From assembly GCA_030066195.1 (NCBI GenBank), contig JASJCB010000031.1:1-54495 (forward strand): a stretch of 54,495 nt of DNA, read 5' to 3'. The notes beneath the pieces are model-generated. The model was not told the DNA's origin. It made no database searches and saw only the letters and a list, made by a program, of their open reading frames with translations. This document shows positions 18,400 to 28,228 of the stretch, piece after piece. Position numbers and translations under genes: made by a program. How positions within the stretch are numbered: the stretch's first letter is position 1; each line of letters begins with the position of its first letter. The DNA comes from Acidobacteriota bacterium (GTDB taxonomy: Bacteria; Acidobacteriota; Holophagae; Acanthopleuribacterales; Acanthopleuribacteraceae).

Positions 18400-18718
18400 A
18401 TGAAAAACATCAGAGAGAATGCCAAACTAACCCAGAAAAAGCTGGAGTCCCAGACCGGCAAGAAAGGCGAACGCCACATCATCAGCGATACCGAAATCGC
18501 CGGTTTCCGCGCCGTGATCGGCGAGAACACCAAGACTTTCATACTGGAGAGGAGAATCACCGGCGTCACCACGGCACCGCAGAAATTCACCATCGGCCAA
18601 TACCCGGCCAGAAAAAGCTGGAGCCTCAGACCAGCAAGAAAGGCGAACGCCACATCATCAGCGATACCGAAATCGCTGGGTTCCGCGCCGTGATCGGCGA
18701 GAACACCAAAACCTTCAT
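18400..18718 (+). pseudogene. Tyrosine integrase, N-terminal remnant, duplicated and frameshifted
   Basis: From ATG 18400 the frame reads about 70 residues of an integrase arm-binding domain (ISDTEIAGFRAVIGENTKTF and QKFTIGQYPA, the DUF4102-like pattern of phage and island integrases). The catalytic core is absent. A 111-bp segment (18432-18542) is repeated at 18608-18718 with about 7 differences. The 176-bp period is not a multiple of 3, so the second copy is out of frame. The second copy ends 3 bp before the stop of the HNH gene on the other strand. This looks like a gene destroyed when the defence operon arrived or rearranged. Confidence 0.65.
18432..18718 (+). repeat. 111-bp direct repeat inside the integrase remnant
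   Basis: Copies at 18432-18542 and 18608-18718, roughly 94 percent identical by eye, separated by 65 bp of integrase sequence present once. Confidence 0.9.
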
Positions 18719-18721
18719 CCG

Positions 18722-19723
18722 TTATGACCGTGCGTTTTGTGCTTTGTTCCAGATCTCATGAAATCGGTCACTGATCCGGAAACCTTTATAGAGTTCATCC
18801 AGATATCCGAGGATTGCCGCCCTGTATTCCGCTTTTTCCAGGTCACAGGAAAGTTTCTCGACCACACTCCCGTGGGCTTCTTCAATGGATTGCTCTTCTT
18901 CACGATGGAAATTGGTAAAATTAGAGCGGTACCTGTATGCGAAGTCGAATTGAATGCGTTTCCTTCTTTCTGTTAGACGCTCCAAATTCAGATAATGGAT
19001 GGTTGTTTGGCCTTTTTCAGAACCGCCTTTCGACTCAATGATACCGAATTCACTAAAGGTAAGATGCTCCTCGGGGTCATCCGTAAAGGGGTTGAGCAAT
19101 AGCGGTTCTTCCAAATGATTGAGTTCTTCGATATCAGGTAGATAATAACCATCAATACAGTCAAAACCACGATCAACACCTGGCCGTTGATTGGCTTGGC
19201 GAAGAAAGACATGGTCCCCGCCTACCGGGAAATGGTTGGCTTTGGCGGGAGACTTATTACAACCATCGCAAGCCGGAACCAGGTTTTGCCAGTCGTAGGC
19301 CAACCAGAAATAGCCCGGATGTTCTCTATTAACCCCATCCTCGTAAACGACATGGATTGTCTCGGTTTTTCCATTGTTCACAACGGTAACGAGTCGAACA
19401 GGCCGGAAGTGTTCTGTATCCGGGATCATGACCCGATCTTCTTTCTGACCCATAAACGATTCGCAATATCCGCACTTACCGTGGAAAAGTTCTTCCAGTA
19501 TCTTTCTTTTAAACGCCCGGTAAATCTCCGCATCCACTTTGGGTTTTGGTATCTCAGGAGGCGCGTCCTTGTCTGAACCGTGCCACTGGCGGGCTTTTGA
19601 TCGGGCCGTAACCCATGCCTGTATAACCTCATCACGGCCTTTTGAGGTTTTCTTTTGCCAAGCCCGCCACCAATCGGCCACATCATCGGTTAGCTTCCCC
19701 GGATCGAAATAGATGCGAATCAT
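18722..19723 (-). CDS. HNH endonuclease, PtuB / retron-associated type
   Basis: 333 residues. The HNH core is complete: zinc-like cysteines CGYC (84-87), the T-E-H-F-R-P metal/catalytic block (H105), then YDWQNLVPACDGCN (143-156, with C152 and C155) and K161-x-N-H-F. This order, CxYC..(I/T)EHFRP..W.NL..C..CN..K, is that of the TIGR02646-like HNH proteins that accompany Septu (PtuB) and retron ATPases. The last 130 residues are helical and of unknown role. The ATG overlaps the stop of the upstream ATPase gene (ATGA, 19720-19723), so the two are translationally coupled. Expected role: DNA (or possibly tRNA) cleavage when released or activated by the ATPase during phage infection. Confidence 0.85.
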   Translation of the reverse strand: MIRIYFDPGKLTDDVADWWRAWQKKTSKGRDEVIQAWVTARSKARQWHGSDKDAPPEIPKPKVDAEIYRAFKRKILEELFHGKCGYCESFMGQKEDRVMIPDTEHFRPVRLVTVVNNGKTETIHVVYEDGVNREHPGYFWLAYDWQNLVPACDGCNKSPAKANHFPVGGDHVFLRQANQRPGVDRGFDCIDGYYLPDIEELNHLEEPLLLNPFTDDPEEHLTFSEFGIIESKGGSEKGQTTIHYLNLERLTERRKRIQFDFAYRYRSNFTNFHREEEQSIEEAHGSVVEKLSCDLEKAEYRAAILGYLDELYKGFRISDRFHEIWNKAQNARS

Positions 19724-22700
19724 GACTGGAGAACCCTTACTTGAATCTCTTGGAAGATTTGCTTGATCTTTCTCAGCGCTTGCTCGCCCGCATCGGGATA
19801 CAGTTCGGGAATTTGTTCTTGCAACAGGATATCCAGCAACTCCTGGGCATGTGCTTCCAGCATAGTTTCCGCAGGCGGTAGCGATCGAGCCCGCAATTGG
19901 GCGGCCAGATCTTGGAATGTATCTTCTTCGTCCGGGGTACGGGGGGATTTCCGCAATAGGCGCCGGTATGCCTTCATCAACTCAGCGGTAATCTGGTCCC
20001 GGGCGCTGTCCAAGCCGAACAAAATACTCGTCAATACCTGGTCAGTTTTTCCAAGCGTCGTCCCCTCGGCCAAGTCACGTAAATGAACCACCCGCCCATT
20101 CTTGTCGCGTAACAGGCGGTGTACCTGATCTTCAGGAAGACCGGCCACGATCAACGGAGAATGGGTCGTCACGATGAACTGGGCATTTGGAAATGCCTTT
20201 TGTAACCTCCTGGGCAGAACTTGTTGCCACTTGGGATGCATATGGGCATCGATCTCATCGACAAGGACCAGAACCGGCTGGTCCAGATTGCCATATACCT
20301 CATAGAGACGTTGCACCAGTGTCCCAATCAGGGCAATTAAGCAGGACATCCCCTGGCTGACCTGGACCAATGGAATTTGTCCATCCTCGGTATTCACAAG
20401 AATCTGTTCGGTAACCGGATTGACGCCCGCGAATTCAAGCGTGACCCCTTCTGAGAGATCGTTGAGGATGGAAAATAAGCGGTCGATAACCTGCTCTTCT
20501 CTGGAGGCAGACTCACCCTTGCTCTTTTTGTCCTTGATCAAATGGTCCATTCTTACGATCCAACCTTCGAGATGGCTCATTCGAGGGTCAATCTCGCCGA
20601 GAAGCGGCAACATATCGGTGGTAACGGGCCGTTGGGTTACCCTATTTTGATCGCCTTGCACCCCTGGAATACCACGAAAAGGTGGGAATCCAAGAACTAA
20701 CCCCCCCAATGTCTGGAAGGAGGATAACAGGGGTTTGTAGGTCGCGCTCACCTGGCCATTCTTCAGTTCCAGCCGGGTTGTTTCAATGCGTTGCGTACTG
20801 TGCAACCTGATCGTTGCCACTTCCTTCCCTTGCTGGATCAGCCGCTTTTCCTCGAAGAAAATTGCCTCTCTGCAAAGTTGAGCAGCGATGGCCTTTAGCA
20901 CATGGGTCTTGCCTGTCCCGTTGTCACCGATGATGACATTCCAACACGGGTCGAAATTCAATTCCAGTCGTTCGTGAGGACCGATATTCTCTAGAACTGT
21001 TTTTTGCAAATAAGGGGTAGCCGGATCCATTAGGACGTCGGTCTGCTCACTTCTCTCGGTCAGTTCAATACAGAAGCGGCGTAAACTGGCGGTTCCTTTC
21101 CGCTCCCTGTAGATCAATGGATCGATACCGAACCGGTGCCATAATAATTCTGTCGATGGGGGAGTGCCGGCCGGGCCGGTTGGTATAAGGAAGTAGTGAG
21201 GAAATGGGCCTGCGCCCTGGATGTCCAAGGCGTTCAGCATAAGTCCGAGCGCCTCCGGGTCGCAACCGACAAACAACAGAGATCGCGACAGGAAAATATC
21301 TTGCATCAAGATTTTAAAAGAAGGCTTCTCTCTCACCAGATCACGGAACTCTTCGATGGTGTAAATAGCATCGCGGCGATCAGGAGAGCTCCACGCCTTG
21401 AGAAAAAAGAAGTCGTTATGGGCCAGAGATGTCATCAACTCTGAAGCATCCGTGGGAAACCGGTGCCTGGAGGTAACCTGGAAACTTTTCTCTAATAGCT
21501 CGTCAAAAGTCGTGGAAATCACACCGGAGAAGGGGATACGGGCCAGCAGGCGGTGCACTTTAGAGGGACGATGGTCTGTTTTACGGATATGGGTTTCAAA
21601 AAATTCTCCAAGAAATCCTCTCCCTAGCCGTTCATGGTAAAGGGTGTCAAGGAGTGTGTTGGGTGGTCCCTGGTTTGTCTTCTCCATCTTCTTATTCGCC
21701 AAAATCGCTTCAGTTTCCTTTGCCATGTCTAAAAGCAAAACATCCCATTTCGGAAGTCCCGCTTCCATGCTTAAGCCATAACCCGAAAACAAGACCAAGC
21801 GCTTTTGAGCACAAGCCTCGACAAGTTTCTCGGGAACCTTGAGTGTACTATCAAGAGAGGTCTCGCTTGCATCTAGCGCGGTATTGAAGCCGAAAGACCA
21901 TTGTTTGGGGAATTCACTTTGCCAAACACCTTCAGGCATATTTCGGCTGAGCATTACATCTCTAGCCCAAAATCCCCCCTCTTTGTCACTGTACCGCCAA
22001 ACATGGAAAGCCATCATCCGTTTACTGAAATCCAATTGCCCAATGATCACGGAATGAGGCCAACCGGCACCTTGCCAACAGGCACCGGCGGCAAGTTCGA
22101 CGGTTGGCGCTCCTGGTGTTATTCTCAACCTTAAATCGGTCTCATGCAGGTGGCCCCGAAGCATGAAGTGGCAGCCGCTCGGCGAGGTCAAAATACCGAA
22201 AACCTTCTTCCGATCAAAATCACGAAGCCAGGATAAGGGGTGATGAAAGAGCGCAAAACGAAGATGGGCATCTAGTGCACCGGCTAGTGCATTTCGGACC
22301 TGGTATTCACTGAGTAAAAGGGAGCGCTCGTCGTCGTCATCTTGCGATAGCCAGGCGCTGTTGAGGCAAAGTACGGCTACCTCAAGGGGACCAGTGGTTA
22401 GAAAATCGGTTCGCCAAGGTTGCTCCGCGTTCCAACTTCTTTGCGGGCCAAGAAAGTGTTGGGTGAAGCGGAAAAAGCCAGCTTGCCTAATAGCCAACTC
22501 CCCCCATGTTTTTGTTTCGGAGAGAAGTTCGTTGGTCGCTTCAGGATTCTTGAAAATCTGGCGAGAGAATCGGTCGATGGACGAAATCTTTGTCCGATCC
22601 ACATCATGATTCCCAGGAACCAGGAACCAGGATAGAGCCGGGTCCAGGTCAAGTTTTTTCGCCATGGTATTAAGAAAGATCCCGGCCTGTTTGTACTCTT

Positions 22701-22887
22701 CATCCTTACCCGAATGGGCAATGTCACCGGTGACAAACACAGCATCCGGGGCAAGTTCCGTTCCCGGCAAATTCCCGATGACATCCCGCATCAGTGCTTG
22801 GAGCACTACATCCCGCTGCCAGTCTGCATCGACCTTGAAATGCAAGTCGGAGAGATGGAGCCAAGTCAGATGAGTGTCCAAAAGCAC
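19720..22887 (-). CDS. Metallophosphoesterase-SIR2-AAA ATPase fusion, defence protein
   Basis: 1055 residues with three modules. (1) Residues 5-300: calcineurin-like metallophosphoesterase with the full metal set D14-x-H16, GD (D55), GNHD (92-95), HH (215-216) and GHLH (245-248). (2) Residues 355-610: SIR2-like fold (LVLFSGYGLSMEAGLPKW at 364-381; ISTTFDELLE at 457-466), but the usual catalytic Asn is Thr459 or Thr460 and the usual His region reads LKAWSS. (3) Residues 625-970: ABC/SMC-like AAA ATPase with Walker A GDNGTGKT (654-661), signature-like VSQGMS (843-848), Walker B VLVLVDEID (872-880) and switch His (TTHSP, H909). The GTG at 22887 is the likely start; a TTG at 22881 is possible. 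It resembles a PtuA sensor with two extra N-terminal domains. Confidence 0.85.
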   Translation of the reverse strand: MLLDTHLTWLHLSDLHFKVDADWQRDVVLQALMRDVIGNLPGTELAPDAVFVTGDIAHSGKDEEYKQAGIFLNTMAKKLDLDPALSWFLVPGNHDVDRTKISSIDRFSRQIFKNPEATNELLSETKTWGELAIRQAGFFRFTQHFLGPQRSWNAEQPWRTDFLTTGPLEVAVLCLNSAWLSQDDDDERSLLLSEYQVRNALAGALDAHLRFALFHHPLSWLRDFDRKKVFGILTSPSGCHFMLRGHLHETDLRLRITPGAPTVELAAGACWQGAGWPHSVIIGQLDFSKRMMAFHVWRYSDKEGGFWARDVMLSRNMPEGVWQSEFPKQWSFGFNTALDASETSLDSTLKVPEKLVEACAQKRLVLFSGYGLSMEAGLPKWDVLLLDMAKETEAILANKKMEKTNQGPPNTLLDTLYHERLGRGFLGEFFETHIRKTDHRPSKVHRLLARIPFSGVISTTFDELLEKSFQVTSRHRFPTDASELMTSLAHNDFFFLKAWSSPDRRDAIYTIEEFRDLVREKPSFKILMQDIFLSRSLLFVGCDPEALGLMLNALDIQGAGPFPHYFLIPTGPAGTPPSTELLWHRFGIDPLIYRERKGTASLRRFCIELTERSEQTDVLMDPATPYLQKTVLENIGPHERLELNFDPCWNVIIGDNGTGKTHVLKAIAAQLCREAIFFEEKRLIQQGKEVATIRLHSTQRIETTRLELKNGQVSATYKPLLSSFQTLGGLVLGFPPFRGIPGVQGDQNRVTQRPVTTDMLPLLGEIDPRMSHLEGWIVRMDHLIKDKKSKGESASREEQVIDRLFSILNDLSEGVTLEFAGVNPVTEQILVNTEDGQIPLVQVSQGMSCLIALIGTLVQRLYEVYGNLDQPVLVLVDEIDAHMHPKWQQVLPRRLQKAFPNAQFIVTTHSPLIVAGLPEDQVHRLLRDKNGRVVHLRDLAEGTTLGKTDQVLTSILFGLDSARDQITAELMKAYRRLLRKSPRTPDEEDTFQDLAAQLRARSLPPAETMLEAHAQELLDILLQEQIPELYPDAGEQALRKIKQIFQEIQVRVLQS

Positions 22888-22892
22888 CTCAC

Positions 22893-22916
22893 AATCAATC
22901 TTTTAGGTTGATTATA
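22893..22916 (-). promoter_or_regulatory. -10 box and overlapping inverted repeat of the defence operon
   Basis: On the minus strand TATAAT (22916-22911) lies about 24 nt upstream of the GTG start; the -35 region is poor (GGTTCC). AATCAATC (22893-22900) and GGTTGATT (22906-22913) form an inverted repeat (7 of 8) that overlaps the -10, a suitable place for repressor binding. Confidence 0.45.
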
Positions 22917-23177
22917 ACGCAAGGCTCGACGTGGGAACCAGCGTAAGTTTACACCGAATACGATTCAAATCAGGACTTTCCCAAAGGCCGGTCACGCGAA
23001 CTTGCCCTTGTCCCGGGCCTTGCTGCAGGTCTCTTCCTTGGTGATCTTTTTTCCTTGAGTAGACCCAGAAGGCAGTTATCCATAGAAAACCAGGTAATTG
23101 GTTATAAGGGCCCTGATTTCAAACGCATATGGATCGCGGAACACGATAACGGCCGGGTCTATCGTTAGCGGTTCATT

Positions 23178-23381
23178 TCATCGAAAAAAATGCCTATACC
23201 CTGGTTCGGCTATCAGCCTTTCGAGAAATCCAATAAACCATGGCGGGAACGGGCTAAAACATTCAATCGGCTGACCCACTTTGAAACCGCTTCCGGCCAA
23301 CTTGTGGTTGGCGTCGATCAATTGGACGGGAAAACCCAGAGCCAGGATAAGAAAAACCCCAATGAGTCTTTGAATTCGCAT
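23178..23381 (-). CDS. Small secreted protein, hypothetical, possibly a gene remnant
   Basis: 67 residues. The ATG at 23381 has GGGAG eight bases upstream, and the product begins with a plausible signal peptide (MRIQRLIGVFLILALGFPVQ). The mature part (for example GQPIECFSPFPPWFIGFLER) matches nothing I know. The frame ends in TGA (23180-23178) directly after a run of seven T; beyond it the same frame stays open for 33 more codons to TAA at 23078-23076. It may therefore be a broken gene, a frameshifted gene or, less likely, a UGA-recoded one. Other frames here also look fairly open, so coding status is uncertain. Confidence 0.35.
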   Translation of the reverse strand: MRIQRLIGVFLILALGFPVQLIDANHKLAGSGFKVGQPIECFSPFPPWFIGFLERLIAEPGYRHFFR

Positions 23382-23727
23382 GTGTTACTCCCATTTGCCA
23401 TGAGGGCGGCCCCCACGTTAGATCAGATCAACGAATGGAAACTCCCCTAGTGTAGCGCCTTCTCTGCCGGGCAAGATAATGAAATAGAAGCAAAGCTTAC
23501 TGACAGAGTGCATGTGATACGATGCTTTCCAGTGAGGTCTCATCATGATTAGCAAAACCACAACACGGAAGACCAAAGAGGCGTTGAACTTTGCCGCCGG
23601 CCTCACGTATACCCAAGTAAGCCGTGCAAACCAAGCAATTAAAAACTTTTTCCGCCTCAAAGCCCCGGTTCGCGCCTGCGTCGCGCACCGGTTATCCGCC
23701 ACGGTGAACACACGCAAAACAAGCCGC
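23382..23727. other. Right end of the island, no convincing gene
   Basis: About 350 bp with short open frames on both strands but no recognisable product. A stretch GGTTCGCGCCTGCGTC (23667-23682) resembles the T-arm-like GGTTCGAACCCTGCGTC at 18316-18332, which could mark the opposite end of the island. Confidence 0.35.
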
Positions 23728-25284
23728 TTACCGCAAGGCCCCAAAAGTCCCCGGACTTTGAACAGGTAGTTCCAGACACACTGCTTCCTTGTGATTGCGC
23801 ATCAGTAGAAAATTGTCCGAAATCGCCATGTTGTTCCATGCTTTTCCGCTCAGCACGGGGATTTTGCCCAGTTCAATATGTTTCTCCGGATTGGGCTCGA
23901 CCAGGTGTAAACTGCCTTTCTCCGATTGGATCAGTAACAGTTTACCCACCAGCAGCATCTGGCCGTGGCCGTAGCGGCCCCGTTTCCAAACCCTGTCGCC
24001 GGTTTCGGGATCCACGCATGTCAATACGGCTTCATCCAGACCGTAAATATACCCGTCCAGCTGTACATAGTTGGCGAACTTGGCCTTCAGACGCGGGCTG
24101 AGGTATTGCTGTTCAGCGGAGAAGCCTTCACCCGAGCCGGTGATCCGGTATAAACCGGCGCCCGCACCATAACCGCTGGAGATCAGCACGCGATCGCCGT
24201 CCAGGAAAAGCGGATTGGCCGCGGTGGCGTTGCCGCTCCCCCAGGGTGTCTGCCATAACACTGCCCCGGTTTCGGGATCGTGGCCCGCCAGCATGTTGTG
24301 GTAGAAGTTGACGATTTGTTCCTTTCCGGCCAGGACCTGGATGCGCGGGGTGGCGTAGCCGGGCTTGCCGTCACCGGCGGCCCAAACCTTGCTGCTGTCG
24401 TGCCGGTTGAAGGCAATCAGGGATCGTCCTTGACCCCCTGTCGCCACCACGACCAGGTCGCCGTAAACCAGCGGGGATGCGGCGTAACCCCATTCCGGTC
24501 GGGTTCCCTGGTTTTCTTCGGCCGCATTCTTCTGCCAGACGAGGCTGCCGTCGGCCAGGTTGAGGCAGTTCAACAAACCGGTGGGTCCATAGGTATAGAC
24601 TTTGCCGTCGTAGATATTGGGGGTAGCACGCGGTCCGTCGCCGCCGATGGTGGTGGCAAACAGGTTTTCATCGGCATGGCTCCACACAAACGCGCCGTTA
24701 TCCATGTTGTAACAGGTGACCATTTCCTTGTCGCCGCGCTGTTCCTGGGTGACGGCCAGCTTGCCTTGAACGGCGAAGGAAGACCAGCCCGCGCCGATCT
24801 CGATCCGCCAGCGTTCCTTGGGCGGGTTCGTCGCCCAATCTTCGGCCAGGACGGGGCCGGCCAGGGTGTTGTTGCCGTTGGGACCCAGGTAGCGGGGGAA
24901 ATCGTGTTTTCCGGGTTGCAGAGCGATCGTTGCAGGGGCGGCGCTTTTCTCAAGGGGTTCCGCCAGATCCCCGTGCGACTTCGACCAACGGAAGGCAAGA
25001 ATGGGCACGAAGTCGCCGCTCAACTCGCGAATCTCGAAAAGTACGGGCATACCGATCGCCAGGGCCAGAAATACCATCAGGCCGATCTTGCGAACGGCCC
25101 ACGACAGCCGCGACAAGAAGAAAAACCAGATCGGCACCAACAGGGCGGTCAACATCAAGGTCATTAAAATCGGCATTACATTGTTCTGGCGCGCCTCGGA
25201 ACCAAAGAAGCCTACTTTGATGAAGACCGCGGCATTCAAGGCCAGGATGAGGTATAGGGGCCATAATCGGGGTTTGGGAGTCAT
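23728..25284 (-). CDS. Membrane-anchored PQQ-type beta-propeller protein
   Basis: 518 residues. Three membrane segments lie at the N-terminus (about 7-26, 36-58, 63-85), and the rest forms a periplasmic 7-8 bladed propeller with repeated W-type blades (GAFVWSHADEN, GSLVWQKN, GAVLWQTPWGSG, GDRVWKRG) typical of PQQ-binding-like and BamB-like folds. The segment LQPGKHDFPRYLGPNGNN (about 140-157) is the WxxFRGP-type entry seen in the many PQQ-like propellers of Planctomycetes and Acidobacteria. No dehydrogenase motif is present, so it is unlikely to be a quinoprotein enzyme. An AGGTAGGTG precedes the ATG. It is transcribed towards the island. Confidence 0.82.
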   Translation of the reverse strand: MTPKPRLWPLYLILALNAAVFIKVGFFGSEARQNNVMPILMTLMLTALLVPIWFFFLSRLSWAVRKIGLMVFLALAIGMPVLFEIRELSGDFVPILAFRWSKSHGDLAEPLEKSAAPATIALQPGKHDFPRYLGPNGNNTLAGPVLAEDWATNPPKERWRIEIGAGWSSFAVQGKLAVTQEQRGDKEMVTCYNMDNGAFVWSHADENLFATTIGGDGPRATPNIYDGKVYTYGPTGLLNCLNLADGSLVWQKNAAEENQGTRPEWGYAASPLVYGDLVVVATGGQGRSLIAFNRHDSSKVWAAGDGKPGYATPRIQVLAGKEQIVNFYHNMLAGHDPETGAVLWQTPWGSGNATAANPLFLDGDRVLISSGYGAGAGLYRITGSGEGFSAEQQYLSPRLKAKFANYVQLDGYIYGLDEAVLTCVDPETGDRVWKRGRYGHGQMLLVGKLLLIQSEKGSLHLVEPNPEKHIELGKIPVLSGKAWNNMAISDNFLLMRNHKEAVCLELPVQSPGTFGALR

Positions 25285-25392
25285 GCTTCACCTACCTTCC
25301 AGCGTCTTTGTCTCTTTCAAGGGCTCATTCTAACTTAATGTTCGGGGTTCTGTGCTAAAATGCCCGCATCTTGTAACGAGGACTGCACCGTC

Positions 25393-26162
25393 ATGCGTTT
25401 ATTGTCATTTGCAATTATCTTGATCTACGCACTCTGCGCCTCTCCGGCCCTTGCCTGGCAGAAAAAGAAACAACGCAACGTGGGTTACACCTTCAAAGGC
25501 ACCTACACCGATAATTACGTCTACAGGGGCCATCTGTACAGCCCGGGTGATACCGGCATTGCCGAACTGACACTAGGTATGGGTAACTGGTCATACAATG
25601 TTTTGGCGGCCGAGCCGTTCGACGCCCTGCCCATCGACGAAGACACCGATTATTTCGGCAGCGAGTTAACCCACAACCTGTCGTTCACTACCGCCACACG
25701 AAGACAGGTATTCACCTACGGCTACATTTATTACGACTACGACGACAGTATTTGGGAGGACACGCAGGAAATCTTCATGCGGGTGTCCACCAGCAGTCCT
25801 TGGAACCCCTCTTACGGGGTTCACGTGGACATAGACGCCTACAAGGGCACCTACTTCGATTCGTCGATCACGCGTTTCTGGCCCATGACGCGGCACTCGA
25901 CTCTCCTGATCCACCTGCTGGTAGGCCTCAGCCTGGATATGGATGAGCAAACCAATGAGGACGGCGTGGTGACCGAGCCGGGTTATTTCGAGGATGACGG
26001 TTTCAATCACGGCCTGGCCCAGTTGAAATGGACCTGGCAACCGAATAACTGGTTCAAATTCGAAACCAGCGCCGACTACCACCACACCTTCGACGACAGT
26101 CTGATGGACAATGCTCCTGAAGACTATGAGTTTGTCTGGACCGCCAACTTCAGCATCATCCT

Positions 26163-26166
<4 letters not shown>
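25393..26166 (+). CDS. Outer-membrane beta-barrel protein
   Basis: 257 residues from ATG 25393, chosen because GAGGA lies 10 bases upstream and a signal peptide follows at once (MRLLSFAIILIYALCASPALA). An upstream in-frame ATG at 25360 would place 11 extra residues before the signal. The mature chain alternates polar and aromatic residues in short strands (FKGTYTDNYVYRG, QVFTYGYIYYDYDD, FKFETSADYHHTF) and ends in a hydrophobic strand (WTANFSIIL), as outer-membrane barrels do. The opening VGYTFKGTYTDNYVYRGHLY resembles the TIGR02001/TorF-like family. Its stop codon overlaps the selB start (ATGA). Substrate unknown. Confidence 0.75.
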
Positions 26167-28034
<1,868 letters not shown>

Positions 28035-28228
28035 AGGGTTCGTCCCCCCGCCGGGCGATCCGTTTGGCTTCAGGGGCTTCGGGAGCACTTGCCTTCGGAA
28101 TTGAATTCCTTTTACTGCCGGGCACTTCTTGCATCCGTCGCGAACAAACCCGGGCCATGTCAGTAAGCACTCTTTGGTTACTTCAATGCTTTTGGTCCCT
28201 GCTTCGATCGTTCAATGCCCGCGCTTGT

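Larger units (their letters stand above)
18181..23727. mobile_element. Accessory (defence) island next to an integrase remnant
   Basis: The interval holds a tRNA T-arm-like stretch, a broken tyrosine-integrase gene with an internal duplication, a two-gene nuclease/ATPase operon on the other strand, and decayed DNA, all AT-richer than the flanking core genes. The extents are set by the end of the receiver gene and the end of the PQQ-propeller gene; the true ends are not proven. A shared TGCGTCGCGCAC occurs at 18370-18381 and 23677-23688. Confidence 0.5.

Noticed and set aside
23545..23769. 74-residue plus-strand frame at the right end of the island
   Set aside because: Basic, low-information translation that overlaps the end of the PQQ-propeller gene; only a weak GAGG upstream.
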